Assembly (NCBI RefSeq): GCF_003007715.1
Contig: NZ_PXNO01000021.1
Span: forward strand, 434,001 to 498,000
DNA: 64,000 nt
Direction of reading: 5' to 3'
Origin: Marinobacter shengliensis
Lineage (GTDB): Bacteria > Pseudomonadota > Gammaproteobacteria > Pseudomonadales > Oleiphilaceae
Position numbers and translations under genes: made by a program. The notes under the pieces are model-generated. The model saw nothing but the letters and a program-made list of their open reading frames with translations, was not told the DNA's origin and made no database searches. Numbering within the stretch: the first letter of the stretch is position 1; the number at the start of each line of letters is the position of its first letter. This document shows, piece by piece, positions 46,591 to 55,655 of the stretch.

Positions 46591-47190
46591 TTAAAGCCCG
46601 GTTTCCCGGCCCTGGGCGAGGCGGATCAGGTTGTTGCGGTGGCGCACCACGATCAGCAGGGTCAGCAGCCCGAACAGTGGCAGGGTTTCCGGCTCAATCA
46701 GCGCGCTGATAACCGGCCCACTGGTAACCGCTACCAGGGAGGCCAGCGCTGAAATGCGCCAGCGCCACATGATCAGCAGCCAAAGCAGCGCCATGATACC
46801 GGTGGTCACCGGCGCCAACGCCAAACCGGCCCCGAGCGCTGTGGCCACGCCCTTGCCGCCTTTGAAACGATAGAACAGGGGAATCATGTGGCCGGTGACC
46901 GCGCACAGTGCCACCATGGCCTGAACCAGTATCGACATACCCGCAACGTGTGATAGCCACACTGGCAGCCAGCCTTTGAAGGCATCCAGTACCAGTGTAG
47001 CCACCGCCGGTTGCCAGCCACCGGCCCGGTATACGTTGGTGGCGCCGGGGTTGCCGGAGCCCAGGGCTCTTGGGTCAGGCAGGCGCCAGAGCCTGCATAC
47101 CGGGATGGCAAACAGCACGGAGCCGGCCAGGTAGGCGCCGAAGCAGAGTGCGACAATCAGAACTGGGTTACTGGTCAGGTTCATGGCCAT
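46591..47190 (-). CDS. plsY: Glycerol-3-phosphate acyltransferase PlsY
   Basis: Membrane enzyme of about 199 residues that moves an acyl group from acyl phosphate to glycerol 3-phosphate, the first step of phospholipid synthesis. It has five or so hydrophobic segments and the family motifs GSGNPGATNVYR, GHMIPLFYRFKGGKGVA and a C-terminal RHRNNLIRL. ATG 47184 is an alternative start. It is convergent with tsaD and divergent from folB. Confidence 0.95.
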   Translation of the reverse strand: MAMNLTSNPVLIVALCFGAYLAGSVLFAIPVCRLWRLPDPRALGSGNPGATNVYRAGGWQPAVATLVLDAFKGWLPVWLSHVAGMSILVQAMVALCAVTGHMIPLFYRFKGGKGVATALGAGLALAPVTTGIMALLWLLIMWRWRISALASLVAVTSGPVISALIEPETLPLFGLLTLLIVVRHRNNLIRLAQGRETGL

Positions 47191-47329
47191 ATCACGGGCG
47201 CGCAGACGGCGCCGGGTGTTCTGTGAGAAAATGCCCGCCCTGAAGCTCAGTACACAGGCAAACTCCCACACTATCGTTTGCCTGCACATTATTCAATCAG
47301 CCTTGAGTGGAACACACTGGGAGTCCGGT

Positions 47330-47701
47330 TTGGCAGAAGGTTTGGTAGACACAGTGCTCATCGAGGGCCTGGCAGTGGACACCGTGATCGGCGTTTACGA
47401 TTGGGAGAGGGAAATCACCCAGCGGATACTGGTGGATCTGGAAATGGCCTGGGACAACCGTGTGCCCGGGGCCAGCGACAATGTCGCCGATGCACTGGAT
47501 TACGCGGCCGTTAGTGAGCGGGTGAGTGAATGCCTGCAAACCCTGAAACCCCAGCTGCTGGAACGGGCAGCGGAAGAGATTGCTGCGCTGTTGCAGTCGG
47601 AATTTGGTGTGCGCTGGCTACGGCTGACCCTGAACAAGCCCGGGGCCGTGCCGGCTGCGCGCTCCGTGGGCGTCCGGATTGAGCGGGGAACGCGGGCATG
47701 A
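47330..47701 (+). CDS. folB: Dihydroneopterin aldolase
   Basis: Folate pathway enzyme of about 123 residues. It matches Pseudomonas FolB from VDTVLIEGLAVDTVIGVYDW, with later WLRLTLNKPGAVPAARSVGV. No ATG suits; TTG at 47330 is chosen because GGGAG lies six bases upstream, with TTG 47342 as alternative. An open frame extends further up to 47183 but overlaps the divergent plsY. The stop overlaps the folK start (ATGA). Confidence 0.9.
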   Translation: MAEGLVDTVLIEGLAVDTVIGVYDWEREITQRILVDLEMAWDNRVPGASDNVADALDYAAVSERVSECLQTLKPQLLERAAEEIAALLQSEFGVRWLRLTLNKPGAVPAARSVGVRIERGTRA

Positions 47702-48213
47702 GCCGGGTTTACATCAGTATTGGCACGAACATCGAGCGCTACCGCCATGTCACTGTTGCGCTGGACGCGCTGGCCGGGTGGTTTGGAGATTTGACCATCT
47801 CGCCGGTTTACGAGAGTGAATCCGTCGGTTTTGAAGGTTCCGATTTCCTCAATCTGGTAGTGGGAATCGACACCGGGCTTTCGGTGGGTGAGCTGTCCCG
47901 CCGGTTCAAGCAGTTGGAAGCCGACAACGGCCGAACCCGATCTGCGCCCAAATTCAGCCCGCGAACCCTGGACCTGGATATATTGACCTATGATGATTCT
48001 GTCGGGGTGGTCGACGGTGTCGAGCTGCCGAGGGCGGAGATCCTCAAGAATGCTTTCGTGTTGCGGCCGCTGGCAGACATTGCCGGGGCGGAAATGCATC
48101 CGGCCTGCCGGCAAACTTACCAGCAGCTCTGGCAGGACTACCAGCGTGACCAGAAGCTCTGGCCGGTCGACTTCAGCTGGCAGGGGTGCCAGATTTCACG
48201 GGCGGTTGGCTGA
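47698..48213 (+). CDS. HPPK-like protein with altered active site (FolK paralogue)
   Basis: Protein of 171 residues of the hydroxymethyldihydropterin pyrophosphokinase family, overlapping folB by four bases. The metal-binding DLD is present (SPRTLDLDILTYDD), but the usual RWGPRTLDLD reads FSPRTLDLD and the conserved VPH His that contacts ATP is replaced (ELPRAEI). A canonical FolK is encoded at 51.7 kb. This copy may have a changed role or weak activity. It is convergent with pgi, with which it overlaps by 18 bases. Confidence 0.85.
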   Translation: MSRVYISIGTNIERYRHVTVALDALAGWFGDLTISPVYESESVGFEGSDFLNLVVGIDTGLSVGELSRRFKQLEADNGRTRSAPKFSPRTLDLDILTYDDSVGVVDGVELPRAEILKNAFVLRPLADIAGAEMHPACRQTYQQLWQDYQRDQKLWPVDFSWQGCQISRAVG

Positions 48214-49857
48214 CCTGAATAGCCGGATCATCTGGTCGGTGGCACTGTCGCCGGCGGTGCCTTCGAATTTATCCCCGAGCAGCCGGGGCAGGATCTGGTT
48301 GCCAATTTGCTTGCCCAGTTCCACGCCCCACTGATCAAAGCAATCGATATCCCAGATCACGCTTTGCACGAAGGTGCGGTGCTCATACAGCGCGATCACG
48401 GCCCCAAGGGTTGTCGGGGTAATCTTGTCCATCACCAGAATATTGCTGGGTTTATTGCCTGGGATTTCCTTGTGGGGTGCCAGGGCTTTTGCGTCAGCCG
48501 AGGCCAAGCCCGCCTGCAACAGTTCCTGTTCCGCCTCGGCCCGGGTTTTCCCGGCCATCATCGCGCTGGCCTGGCTCAGGCAGTTGGCAAACAGGGTAGC
48601 GTGGTGATGTTCCACCGGATTGTGGGACTGCAAGGGGATGATGAAGTCAGCCGGGATCAGCCGTGTGCCCTGGTGAATCAGCTGGTGGTAAGCGTGCTGG
48701 CCATTGGCGCCAACGCCGCCCCACAGGATTGGCCCGGTTTCGTAATCCACGGCGGTGCCGATCTGCGTTACCCGCTTACCGTTACTTTCCATATCCAGCT
48801 GTTGCAAGTGCTCCGGCAGATGCTTGAGGTATTCGTCATACGGTAGAACCGCGTGGCTCTGTGCGTCCCAGAAGTTGTTGTACCAGACGCTCAGCATGGC
48901 CATGATCACCGGCAGGTTGCTGGCCGCTGGTTGTTCACGGAAGTGACAGTCCATGGCGTGAGCGCCCTCAAGCAGTGCCCGGAAGTGCTCCATACCGATG
49001 GTCAGGGCTATGGGCAGGCCGATGGCCGACCAGAGGGAGTAGCGCCCCCCGACCCAGTCCCACATGGGGAAGACGTTGTTGCGGTCGATGCCGAACCGGA
49101 TGGCTTCGTCCACGTTGGCGGTAACCGCCAGGAAATGCTGGGCCACCGCGGGCTCACTGCCGCTCTTATCGAGAAACCATTGGCGGGCCAGCAGACTGTT
49201 ATCCAGCGTTTCCTGGGTGCGGAACGACTTTGACTGAACCAGAAACAAGGTGGTTTCCGGGTTCAGTGACCTCAAGGTTTCGGCGATGTCGGTGCCGTCG
49301 ATATTGGCGACAAAGTGGCAGTGCAGCTGGCCGTGCCAGAAGGGTCTCAGGGCTTCCACCACCAGTTTCGGGCCGAGGAACGAGCCGCCGATACCAATGC
49401 TCACCACGTCGGTAAAGGGCTTGTTGGTATAGCCGGTATGATGGCCCTCGGTGATGGCAGACACCAGCTCCGCCATCCTGTCCAATGTGGCGTGCACTTC
49501 CGGAATAATGTTTTCACCGTGCACTCGAACGTCGTGGCCGCGGGGTTGGCGCAATGCCGTGTGCAGGGCGGGGCGGTTTTCCGTTCGATTGACGATGCCG
49601 CCATCAAACAGCGCGTTTCGCTGCTGCTCCAGGCCACAGGCCTGGGCCAGGTCCATCAGCGCGTTGAAGGTCGCATCGGTAAGCCGATTGCGCGAGAAGT
49701 CCAGGGTCAGGCCTGCGCCGCTCACCAGGTACCGCTGGGCTCGCTGCGGGTCGTCCCTGAACAGATCCCGTATCGGCGTTCCGGCCAGCAGATCCTTGAG
49801 TTGGGCCAGAACCCGCCATTCCGGGAGATGAGTCAGTGGTGCCGGTTTGTCGGGCAT
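48196..49857 (-). CDS. pgi: Glucose-6-phosphate isomerase
   Basis: Glycolytic enzyme of 553 residues interconverting glucose 6-phosphate and fructose 6-phosphate. It carries the sugar phosphate-binding loop (SIGIGGSFLGPKLV), LFLVQSKSFRTQETL, WDWVGGRYSLWSAIGLP and the C-terminal QWGVELGKQIG signature. The length is normal. It follows panC by 54 bp; in Pseudomonas panD lies in between, but no panD is present here. Confidence 0.97.
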   Translation of the reverse strand: MPDKPAPLTHLPEWRVLAQLKDLLAGTPIRDLFRDDPQRAQRYLVSGAGLTLDFSRNRLTDATFNALMDLAQACGLEQQRNALFDGGIVNRTENRPALHTALRQPRGHDVRVHGENIIPEVHATLDRMAELVSAITEGHHTGYTNKPFTDVVSIGIGGSFLGPKLVVEALRPFWHGQLHCHFVANIDGTDIAETLRSLNPETTLFLVQSKSFRTQETLDNSLLARQWFLDKSGSEPAVAQHFLAVTANVDEAIRFGIDRNNVFPMWDWVGGRYSLWSAIGLPIALTIGMEHFRALLEGAHAMDCHFREQPAASNLPVIMAMLSVWYNNFWDAQSHAVLPYDEYLKHLPEHLQQLDMESNGKRVTQIGTAVDYETGPILWGGVGANGQHAYHQLIHQGTRLIPADFIIPLQSHNPVEHHHATLFANCLSQASAMMAGKTRAEAEQELLQAGLASADAKALAPHKEIPGNKPSNILVMDKITPTTLGAVIALYEHRTFVQSVIWDIDCFDQWGVELGKQIGNQILPRLLGDKFEGTAGDSATDQMIRLFRSANRP

Positions 49858-49911
49858 CAGAGGTTCCTTTCTGTTCGCCGCCGGGCAGTCTTCAGGCGGT
49901 GGTTCCTGGTG

Positions 49912-50760
49912 TTATCGGGTGACGCTAAGGTTGTCGATTAGCCGGGTCGTCCCTAAAAACGCCGCGACCAGAAGCGTCAGCTCCCGATCTGCTTCGCTGG
50001 CGGGTTTCAGCGTCTGGCTGTTCACAATGTTGAAATAGTCCGGGCGTAGCCCGGCTTTGGCCAGCGTGTCGTTCGCTTCCCGTGCCAGATCGTCAAAATC
50101 GGAGCGGCCCTGTTCCAGCTGCGCAGCCACGCTGGTCAACGTCTGATACACCACCGGCGCAATGGCTCTCTCCTCTTCATTGAGATAGCCGTTTCTGGAG
50201 CTTTTCGCCAGCCCGTCCTCTTCGCGAACAGTGGGGGCGCCAATAATTTCAACCGGAATCATCAGGTCCCGGGTCAGTTTGCGGATGACCGCCAATTGCT
50301 GGAAATCTTTCTCGCCGAACACGGCCAGGTCGGGCTGAACCATGTTGAACAGCATGGTAACGACCGTTGCCACACCTTCGAAGTGCCCTGGCCGGCTGGC
50401 ACCGCAGTGCCCCTCGCTGACTTCCGGCACAACCACTTTGGTTTGTCGGGCCAGGCCCTCGGGGTAAATCTCGTCCGCCGAAGGCGCGAACACCAGGGTG
50501 TTGCCAGCGGCGGCCAACTTGTCCTGGTCGTCGGCGAGTGTCCGGGGGTAAGTGTCCAGGTCTTCGTTGGCGCCGAACTGCATCGGATTGACAAAAATGC
50601 TGGTGACAACGATATCTGCAGCCTCTGCCGCCTTCCGTACCAGCGAAACGTGGCCCTCGTGCAGGTTGCCCATGGTGGGCACCAGGCCAATGGTTTTACC
50701 CTGCTGCCGGTAGCTGCGCAGAATGGTTCGGAGTTCTTTAAGTGAATGTACGGTTCTCAT
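49912..50760 (-). CDS. panC: Pantoate-beta-alanine ligase
   Basis: Pantothenate synthetase of 282 residues that joins pantoate and beta-alanine with ATP. The N-terminus [19 protein letters not shown] and HxGH motif ([12 protein letters not shown]) are clear, followed by [19 protein letters not shown] and [12 protein letters not shown]. The start overlaps the panB stop by four bases (ATGA), so the true start is 50760 and the open frame further upstream runs inside panB. Final step of pantothenate synthesis. Confidence 0.97.
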   Translation of the reverse strand: MRTVHSLKELRTILRSYRQQGKTIGLVPTMGNLHEGHVSLVRKAAEAADIVVTSIFVNPMQFGANEDLDTYPRTLADDQDKLAAAGNTLVFAPSADEIYPEGLARQTKVVVPEVSEGHCGASRPGHFEGVATVVTMLFNMVQPDLAVFGEKDFQQLAVIRKLTRDLMIPVEIIGAPTVREEDGLAKSSRNGYLNEEERAIAPVVYQTLTSVAAQLEQGRSDFDDLAREANDTLAKAGLRPDYFNIVNSQTLKPASEADRELTLLVAAFLGTTRLIDNLSVTR

Positions 50761-51551
50761 GCCTTGAACGTATGCTCCTCGGCCGGAAATGAACGCGCCT
50801 TGACGGCCTGGGCGTAGGCGGCGATGGCCTCTGGAATAGAGTTGGTTTCCGCCAGGAAGTTTTTCACGAAGCGGGGTTTGCGACCGGTGGTGATGCCCAG
50901 CATATCGTGCAGCACCAACACCTGGCCGTCGGTGTCTGCGCCTGCGCCAATGCCGATCACCGGGGCCCGGACGGCCTGGGTGATGCGGGCAGCGAGAGGG
51001 GCGGGTACGCATTCCAGAAGGATGACATCGGCGCCTGCCGCTTCCAGCTCGCAGGCATGCTCGATCATGGCTTCGGCAGCCTTTTCGTCACGGCCCTGAA
51101 CCTTGTAGCCGCCAAACTTGTTAACGAATTGTGGCGTCAGCCCCAGGTGGGCGCAAACCGGTACACCGCGCTCACTCAGGGCTTCGATGGTGTCTTTCAT
51201 CCAGTCAGTACCCTCAAGCTTGACCATGTGGGCACCGGCTCGCATCAGTTCTGCGGCGTTGTCCAGGGCGTCGGTCACGGTGCCGTACGACATAAAGGGC
51301 ATATCGGCCATGATCAGTGAACCCTGGTTGCCTTTGGCAACGCAGCTGGTGTGGTAAACCATCTGTTCCATTGTGACTGGCAGGGTGCTGTCATGCCCCT
51401 GCAGAACCATGCCCAGCGAATCACCAATCAGGATAACGTCAACGCCGGCCTCGCTGACCACATGTGCGAAGGTGGCATCGTAGGAGGTCAGGGCAGAGAA
51501 GGCTTCGCCCTTTTGCTTGTATTCCCGCAGGGTATTGATGGTAACTGCCAT
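50757..51551 (-). CDS. panB: 3-methyl-2-oxobutanoate hydroxymethyltransferase
   Basis: Enzyme of 264 residues making ketopantoate, the first committed step of pantothenate synthesis. It has the family start [20 protein letters not shown] and motifs [28 protein letters not shown] and [20 protein letters not shown]. First gene of the panBC operon. Confidence 0.97.
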   Translation of the reverse strand: MAVTINTLREYKQKGEAFSALTSYDATFAHVVSEAGVDVILIGDSLGMVLQGHDSTLPVTMEQMVYHTSCVAKGNQGSLIMADMPFMSYGTVTDALDNAAELMRAGAHMVKLEGTDWMKDTIEALSERGVPVCAHLGLTPQFVNKFGGYKVQGRDEKAAEAMIEHACELEAAGADVILLECVPAPLAARITQAVRAPVIGIGAGADTDGQVLVLHDMLGITTGRKPRFVKNFLAETNSIPEAIAAYAQAVKARSFPAEEHTFKA

Positions 51552-51670
51552 AAGATCCTTGCCTTTTGGGTGGATGGGCCGGTTCTGGCTCGGGGTCGTC
51601 CGAGTTCAGAGCGATAGATTAATGCCGGGGTATATCTGACACAAGAGTAGCATGGGAGTCTGGCTTGGGG

Positions 51671-52171
51671 TCAGTGACTTCCGGCCTTTGGGGGCAATAA
51701 TCGAAGCTGGTTGTCCGGGCATGCTTGTCGCAGTGTTTCAATGCTTTGGCCATCAGGCAGCGTCAGCCCGGGATTCAGGTCGAGCAGGGGCTGCAGCACG
51801 AAGTCCCGGTTGGCCAGCTCAACATGGGGTACGGTCAGTCGCTCGTCGTGGATGCTGTCGTTGCCGTAAAGCAGCAGGTCAAGGTCCAGGGTTCGGGGCC
51901 CCCAGTGGCGCAGTCGCTCCCGGCCGTGAGCCTGTTCGATGGCTTGAAGATGATCCAGTAACTGGTGCGGCGTCAGCTCCGTGGACAATTGCACGGCGCC
52001 ATTCACGAAGTCCGGTTGATCCTGGGGGCCAACCGGCCGGCTGGCATAGAAGGCAGACTGTGCCAGCAGGGTGGTATTGGGCAGGCTGGCCAGTTCGGCA
52101 ACCGCGCGTGCCAGCTGGGCGGTTGGGTCTTCCAGATTGCTGCCCAGCCCAACATAGGCCACTACCGTCAT
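51671..52171 (-). CDS. folK: 2-amino-4-hydroxy-6-hydroxymethyldihydropteridine pyrophosphokinase
   Basis: Folate enzyme of 166 residues that transfers pyrophosphate from ATP to hydroxymethyldihydropterin. All key parts are present: YVGLGSNLEDP, RPVGPQDQPDFVNGAVQL, HWGPRTLDLDLLLYG and LTVPHVEL with the conserved His. It overlaps the pcnB stop by four bases and lies upstream of panB, the Pseudomonas order. This is the canonical of the two FolK-family genes in the window. Confidence 0.96.
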   Translation of the reverse strand: MTVVAYVGLGSNLEDPTAQLARAVAELASLPNTTLLAQSAFYASRPVGPQDQPDFVNGAVQLSTELTPHQLLDHLQAIEQAHGRERLRHWGPRTLDLDLLLYGNDSIHDERLTVPHVELANRDFVLQPLLDLNPGLTLPDGQSIETLRQACPDNQLRLLPPKAGSH

Positions 52172-53538
52172 GCTTGGGGTGGCCTTTTGACTGGGCTGCG
52201 TTTGCGGCGCCGTTTACGCGGGGTGCTGGCGGAGCCTAGCTCAGACAGCATTTTTTCCTGCCCGCGTTCATCCAGGCGCTGGAATTCCGTCCACCAGTCG
52301 CCGAGGCCCGGTTCGATTTCGCCGGCGGATTCACGTACCAGCAGGAAATCGTACGCAGCCCGGAAGCGCGGGTGGGCCAGCGTGCCAAAAGCTCGCTTGC
52401 CCTGGCGCCTGGGCAGGCGCATCTGCATTTCCCAGATCTCTTTCATCGGGCCTGAGAAGCGTTTCGGAATGGCTGTGGCCTGCACCTGCCGGCCAATGAC
52501 TTTGCCGATGGCGCCATGAAGGGCGGGCTGCACCGGGTCGCCATTATCCTGGCGGCGGCGCCATTCCACTTGCAGGGCCGGCCAGAGCATGGCGGCAAAC
52601 AGGAAGTAAGGCGTGACGGATTTGCCCTGGGCAATCCGGGCGTCGGTATTGCGCAGTGCCTGGCGAATGAGTTCGTCGGATTCCCCGGCGTCGATGGCCT
52701 TGGCGGTTTCCGGGAACAAGGGCGCCAGTAGGCCGTACTCGCTGAGCAAGTCGTAGGTAGCTTCGCCATGGCCCGCCGAGAACAGCTTGAGCACTTCATC
52801 AAACAGCCGGGCCGAGGGGATGTGAGTCAGCAATGGCGCCAGTTCCCGGATGGGAGCTTCGGTGTCCGGTTCAATTTCGAAACCCAGTTTAGCGGCAAAG
52901 CGGATGGCGCGAAGCATGCGAACCGGATCTTCCCGGTAGCGGGTTTCCGGGTCACCGATCAGGCGGATCTGGCGATTTTTCAGATCTTCAACGCCATTGG
53001 CGTAGTCGATGATGGTGAAGTTCCGGATGCAGTAATAGAGCGCGTTGATAGTGAAGTCACGGCGCAGGGCGTCTTCTTCCTGGTTGCCGTAAACATTGTC
53101 CCGTAACAGCAGGCCATGCTCGCTGGTCCTGTGCTCATCGGCTGCCGCTTCGTCTTCGGTGTCCCGGGCATTGCCCCTGAAAGTGGTCACCTCGATGATT
53201 TCCCGGCCGAATACCACATGCACAATCCGGAACCGGCGCCCGATCAGTCGGGAATTCCGGAACAGGTCGTGAACTTCCTCAGGGGTTGCGTCGGTGGCAA
53301 TGTCGAAGTCCTTTGGCTGCCCGCCCAGAAGAATGTCGCGCACGCCGCCACCCACCAGATAAGCTTCATAGCCGGCTTTGTTGAGTCGATGCAGGACTTT
53401 TCGTGCGGGCTCGCTGATCATGGAGCGGGACACGGTGTGCTGATCCCGAGGGATCTCCTGCCGCTGGTAGCGTCGGGCTTTCTTTTTCCCGTTGCCGGGA
53501 ATGAAGGAGCGTAGTTTTTCTACAAGTCGTTTAGGCAT
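52168..53538 (-). CDS. pcnB: Poly(A) polymerase I
   Basis: Protein of 456 residues that adds 3' A-tails to RNA to promote decay. The nucleotidyltransferase head has YLVGGGVRDILLGGQPKDFD and a second conserved block RRDFTINALYYCIRNFTIID. The RNA-binding C-terminus ends in a basic tail (TPRKRRRKRSPVKRPPQA). The longer N- and C-termini favour poly(A) polymerase over CCA-adding enzyme. It lies after crcZ, as in Pseudomonas, and overlaps folK by four bases. Confidence 0.95.
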   Translation of the reverse strand: MPKRLVEKLRSFIPGNGKKKARRYQRQEIPRDQHTVSRSMISEPARKVLHRLNKAGYEAYLVGGGVRDILLGGQPKDFDIATDATPEEVHDLFRNSRLIGRRFRIVHVVFGREIIEVTTFRGNARDTEDEAAADEHRTSEHGLLLRDNVYGNQEEDALRRDFTINALYYCIRNFTIIDYANGVEDLKNRQIRLIGDPETRYREDPVRMLRAIRFAAKLGFEIEPDTEAPIRELAPLLTHIPSARLFDEVLKLFSAGHGEATYDLLSEYGLLAPLFPETAKAIDAGESDELIRQALRNTDARIAQGKSVTPYFLFAAMLWPALQVEWRRRQDNGDPVQPALHGAIGKVIGRQVQATAIPKRFSGPMKEIWEMQMRLPRRQGKRAFGTLAHPRFRAAYDFLLVRESAGEIEPGLGDWWTEFQRLDERGQEKMLSELGSASTPRKRRRKRSPVKRPPQA

Positions 53539-53681
53539 GAAATTCCGTGATTGCGATGCGCAAAGACGGGGATTTTAACGGTTTGCGCAGGAATTGCACA
53601 TGTTTAGGCGGAATCGGAAATCGAAAAGGTGATTTTTGTTCAGGGAGTGGGGCGGTCAGGGTGAGTCTGTAGGCCAGATAA

Positions 53682-53713
53682 TCAAAAGGCGGATTCGTTT
53701 TCACGAACCCGCC
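53682..53713 (-). terminator. Terminator of crcZ
   Basis: A 10-bp stem GGCGGGTTCG/CGAATCCGCC (one G-T pair) with a 6-base loop TGAAAA, followed by TTTTGATT on the minus strand. Confidence 0.85.
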
Positions 53714-54066
53714 CTGAAAGCGTTGACGATCTGCATTGTTTTTGTTGTTGCCGGGATTCTTTTTGATTTTTCTACCCCACCGTGTTGTCCCAACAGTAAG
53801 GACATCAAGTAACGCAAACGGAAAGCTTTGAATACATAGAGCGGTCAGGAGCAAGGTGCGGGTTATCGGGGTAGTTGCAGTGCCGCTTCAGGAGCGATTC
53901 TTCTCTACATCTACAACTCGCACATGCCTGGGGACCACTAAAAAGCAAAGTACCCAAAACACTCAGTTCGCTTGCATCCTGTTCTTGTTTTTGTTGCCGG
54001 ATGCTCGTGCAGCTTTTTGTTTTTGTTTTGCCGCTGCGTTGTCACTTTTGTTTTTGTTGTTGTGCG
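53682..54066 (-). ncRNA. crcZ: CrcZ-like small RNA, Hfq/Crc antagonist
   Basis: About 385 nt between cbrB and pcnB, the Pseudomonas position of CrcZ (about 407 nt there). A sigma-54 promoter sits just upstream and a hairpin terminator closes it. On the minus strand five A-rich CA clusters fit AANAANAA: 54045-54062, 54013-54030, 53980-53996, 53756-53771 and 53737-53750. Such clusters soak up Hfq with Crc and relieve catabolite repression. The 5' end is estimated from the promoter. Short open frames crossing this region on either strand show no coding signs. Confidence 0.85.
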
Positions 54067-54076
54067 CTAATAAGAG

Positions 54077-54092
54077 TGCGAAGGCTGTGCCA
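54077..54092 (-). promoter_or_regulatory. Sigma-54 promoter of crcZ
   Basis: TGGCAC-AGCCT-TCGCA on the minus strand, with GG and GC exactly ten bases apart, one mismatch from the consensus TGGCAC-N5-TTGCA. It predicts a transcript starting near 54066, just before the first CA cluster. Confidence 0.8.
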
Positions 54093-54143
54093 GTTTTTGA
54101 AAACCTTTAATTAACATAGGGTTATGTTTTTGTGAGAAATAAG

Positions 54144-54225
54144 TGTTACCCCGTATACGTCTAAAGTGTTACCTGTCTCACGTAACCTGAGTCGGAAGTG
54201 TTACCTTGGGGAACGCTGGGTAACA
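54144..54225. promoter_or_regulatory. CbrB binding region upstream of crcZ
   Basis: Contains TGTTAC-N15-GTAACA (54199-54225), the full CbrB site described in Pseudomonas, plus TGTTAC at 54144 and at 54167 with GTAAC at 54182. It lies 52-133 bases upstream of the sigma-54 promoter, the usual enhancer distance. It explains the triple AGTGTTACC repeats seen here. Confidence 0.8.
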
Positions 54226-54250
54226 AATGATTTGGGGTTCATTTCTTTAT

Positions 54251-55648
54251 TCAGGAACTTTTCTTGCGGGGAATACCCAAACGCTGGCGACGTTCCCACA
54301 GAGATTTCCGGCTGATGCCCAGTTTCTGGGCCAGCTCGGTTTCGCTCATCCGGTCCTGGTTCTCCAGCACAAAATGCTGAAAGTAGTCTTCCAGAGACAG
54401 GTCGTTGGCGGAGTCCGGCTCACGGGTGCGGGTCTGCTCGTTGTTGCCTTCTACCAGGGTTTCCGGAATGTACTCGTCACTACCCTCGTTATCGAGGTCC
54501 AGCACTGCGGGGGTAATGATGTCGCCGTCGGTGAGAATGGACGCCCGTTCGATGGCATTCTCCAGCTCCCGCACGTTTCCTGGCCAGCGGCACCGCTCCA
54601 GCGCCTGCATGGCCTCCGGGCTGAGACTGAGCTCCGGCCGTCCGAGCTTCTCTGCCTGCCGCTTAAGGAAACGGCGGGCCAGGCCCAGAATGTCTGACCG
54701 GCGTTCTCGCAGGGGCGGAATTCGGATTTGCATTACGTTAAGGCGGTAATACAGGTCTTCCCGGAATTCTCCGGTGCGGGTCATTGCTTTCAGGTTCCGG
54801 TGGGTTGCGGCAATCATGCGCACATCCACTTTCCGGCTCTGGGTGGAGCCGACCTTGCGGATCTCGCTTTCCTGCAGCACGCGCAACAGCCGGGCCTGGG
54901 CTTCCGCTGGCAGTTCGCCGATCTCATCAAGGAACAGGCTGCCGCCATCGGCGGCTTCAATCAGGCCGGTACGGGCGGAAACGGCGCCGGTGAATGCGCC
55001 TTTCTCATGGCCGAACAACTCCGATTCAATCAGGCTTTCGGGGATGGCTGCGCAGTTTACGGAAATCAGCGGCTTGGTGGCCCTGGGGCTGAGCAGATGC
55101 AGGGCCCTGGCCGCCAGTTCCTTACCGGTGCCGGACTCGCCCTGTATCAGGACGGTGGTTTCGGTCGGGGCCACCTTGCGAATCAGCGTGAACACCTTCT
55201 GCATGGGCTCGCACTGGCCATACATGATGGCTGCCGGGTCGGATTCGGTCGCCTGGTGCTGCCCGGCGCTCTCGCCACTGCCGGGCTCATCAGGCTGCGC
55301 ACTCTGGCGAGCCAGGATGTTCTCCACGGCTGCGAGCATTTCATCGTGATCAAAGGGCTTGGCGATGTAGTCCACGGCGCCAAGTTTCATGGAGTCCACG
55401 GCTGAGCGCAGACTGGCATAGCTGGTCATGATCAGCACCGGGGTATTGGGCGCCCGGTTGATCATCTCGGTACCCGCCGCGCCGGGCAGGCGCAGATCGG
55501 TGATGATCAGGTCAAAGCCGTCCGGTTCCAGGTTGTCCGCTTCCTCTACGGAGACGGCATCCGCCACTTCGTAACCGGCGTGCTGCAGAAGCTTGCGGAC
55601 CGCAGAGCGGATGATGTCTTCATCTTCAACTATCAGAATACGGGGCAT
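54251..55648 (-). CDS. cbrB: Sigma-54-dependent response regulator CbrB
   Basis: NtrC-type activator of 465 residues. The receiver domain is N-terminal (ILIVEDEDIIRSA, with phosphoacceptor Asp in LIITDLRLPG). The AAA+ core has Walker A GESGTGKE and the sigma-54 contact loop GAFTGA. A Fis-type helix-turn-helix closes the protein (ELAQKLGISRKSLWERRQRL). It sits directly after cbrA and before crcZ, whose promoter carries its expected site. It should switch on crcZ when preferred carbon is short. Confidence 0.95.
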   Translation of the reverse strand: MPRILIVEDEDIIRSAVRKLLQHAGYEVADAVSVEEADNLEPDGFDLIITDLRLPGAAGTEMINRAPNTPVLIMTSYASLRSAVDSMKLGAVDYIAKPFDHDEMLAAVENILARQSAQPDEPGSGESAGQHQATESDPAAIMYGQCEPMQKVFTLIRKVAPTETTVLIQGESGTGKELAARALHLLSPRATKPLISVNCAAIPESLIESELFGHEKGAFTGAVSARTGLIEAADGGSLFLDEIGELPAEAQARLLRVLQESEIRKVGSTQSRKVDVRMIAATHRNLKAMTRTGEFREDLYYRLNVMQIRIPPLRERRSDILGLARRFLKRQAEKLGRPELSLSPEAMQALERCRWPGNVRELENAIERASILTDGDIITPAVLDLDNEGSDEYIPETLVEGNNEQTRTREPDSANDLSLEDYFQHFVLENQDRMSETELAQKLGISRKSLWERRQRLGIPRKKSS

Positions 55649-55655
55649 ATCGCGT

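Noticed and set aside
47183..47329. Upstream extension of folB
   Set aside because: Overlaps the divergent plsY start and is not similar to FolB; the TTG with GGGAG fits better.
49858..49911. panD between panC and pgi as in Pseudomonas
   Set aside because: Only 54 bp separate the genes, too short for panD; it must be elsewhere or replaced.
50761..51012. Longer N-terminus for panC
   Set aside because: The extra 84 codons run inside panB in another frame and are Arg/Pro-rich; the ATGA overlap start fits the family.
53531..53854. Open frame of 107 codons between pcnB and cbrB, minus strand
   Set aside because: Covers the 3' part and terminator of the CrcZ-like RNA and overlaps the pcnB start; no protein features.
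53856..54110. Short plus-strand frames rich in Phe and Leu
   Set aside because: The hydrophobic runs come from T-rich sequence that is the complement of the CrcZ CA clusters, not from a membrane protein.
54142..54205. Triple AGTGTTACC repeats as replication iterons or a CRISPR-like array
   Set aside because: Spacing is uneven and the repeats are explained as CbrB half-sites in front of the crcZ promoter.
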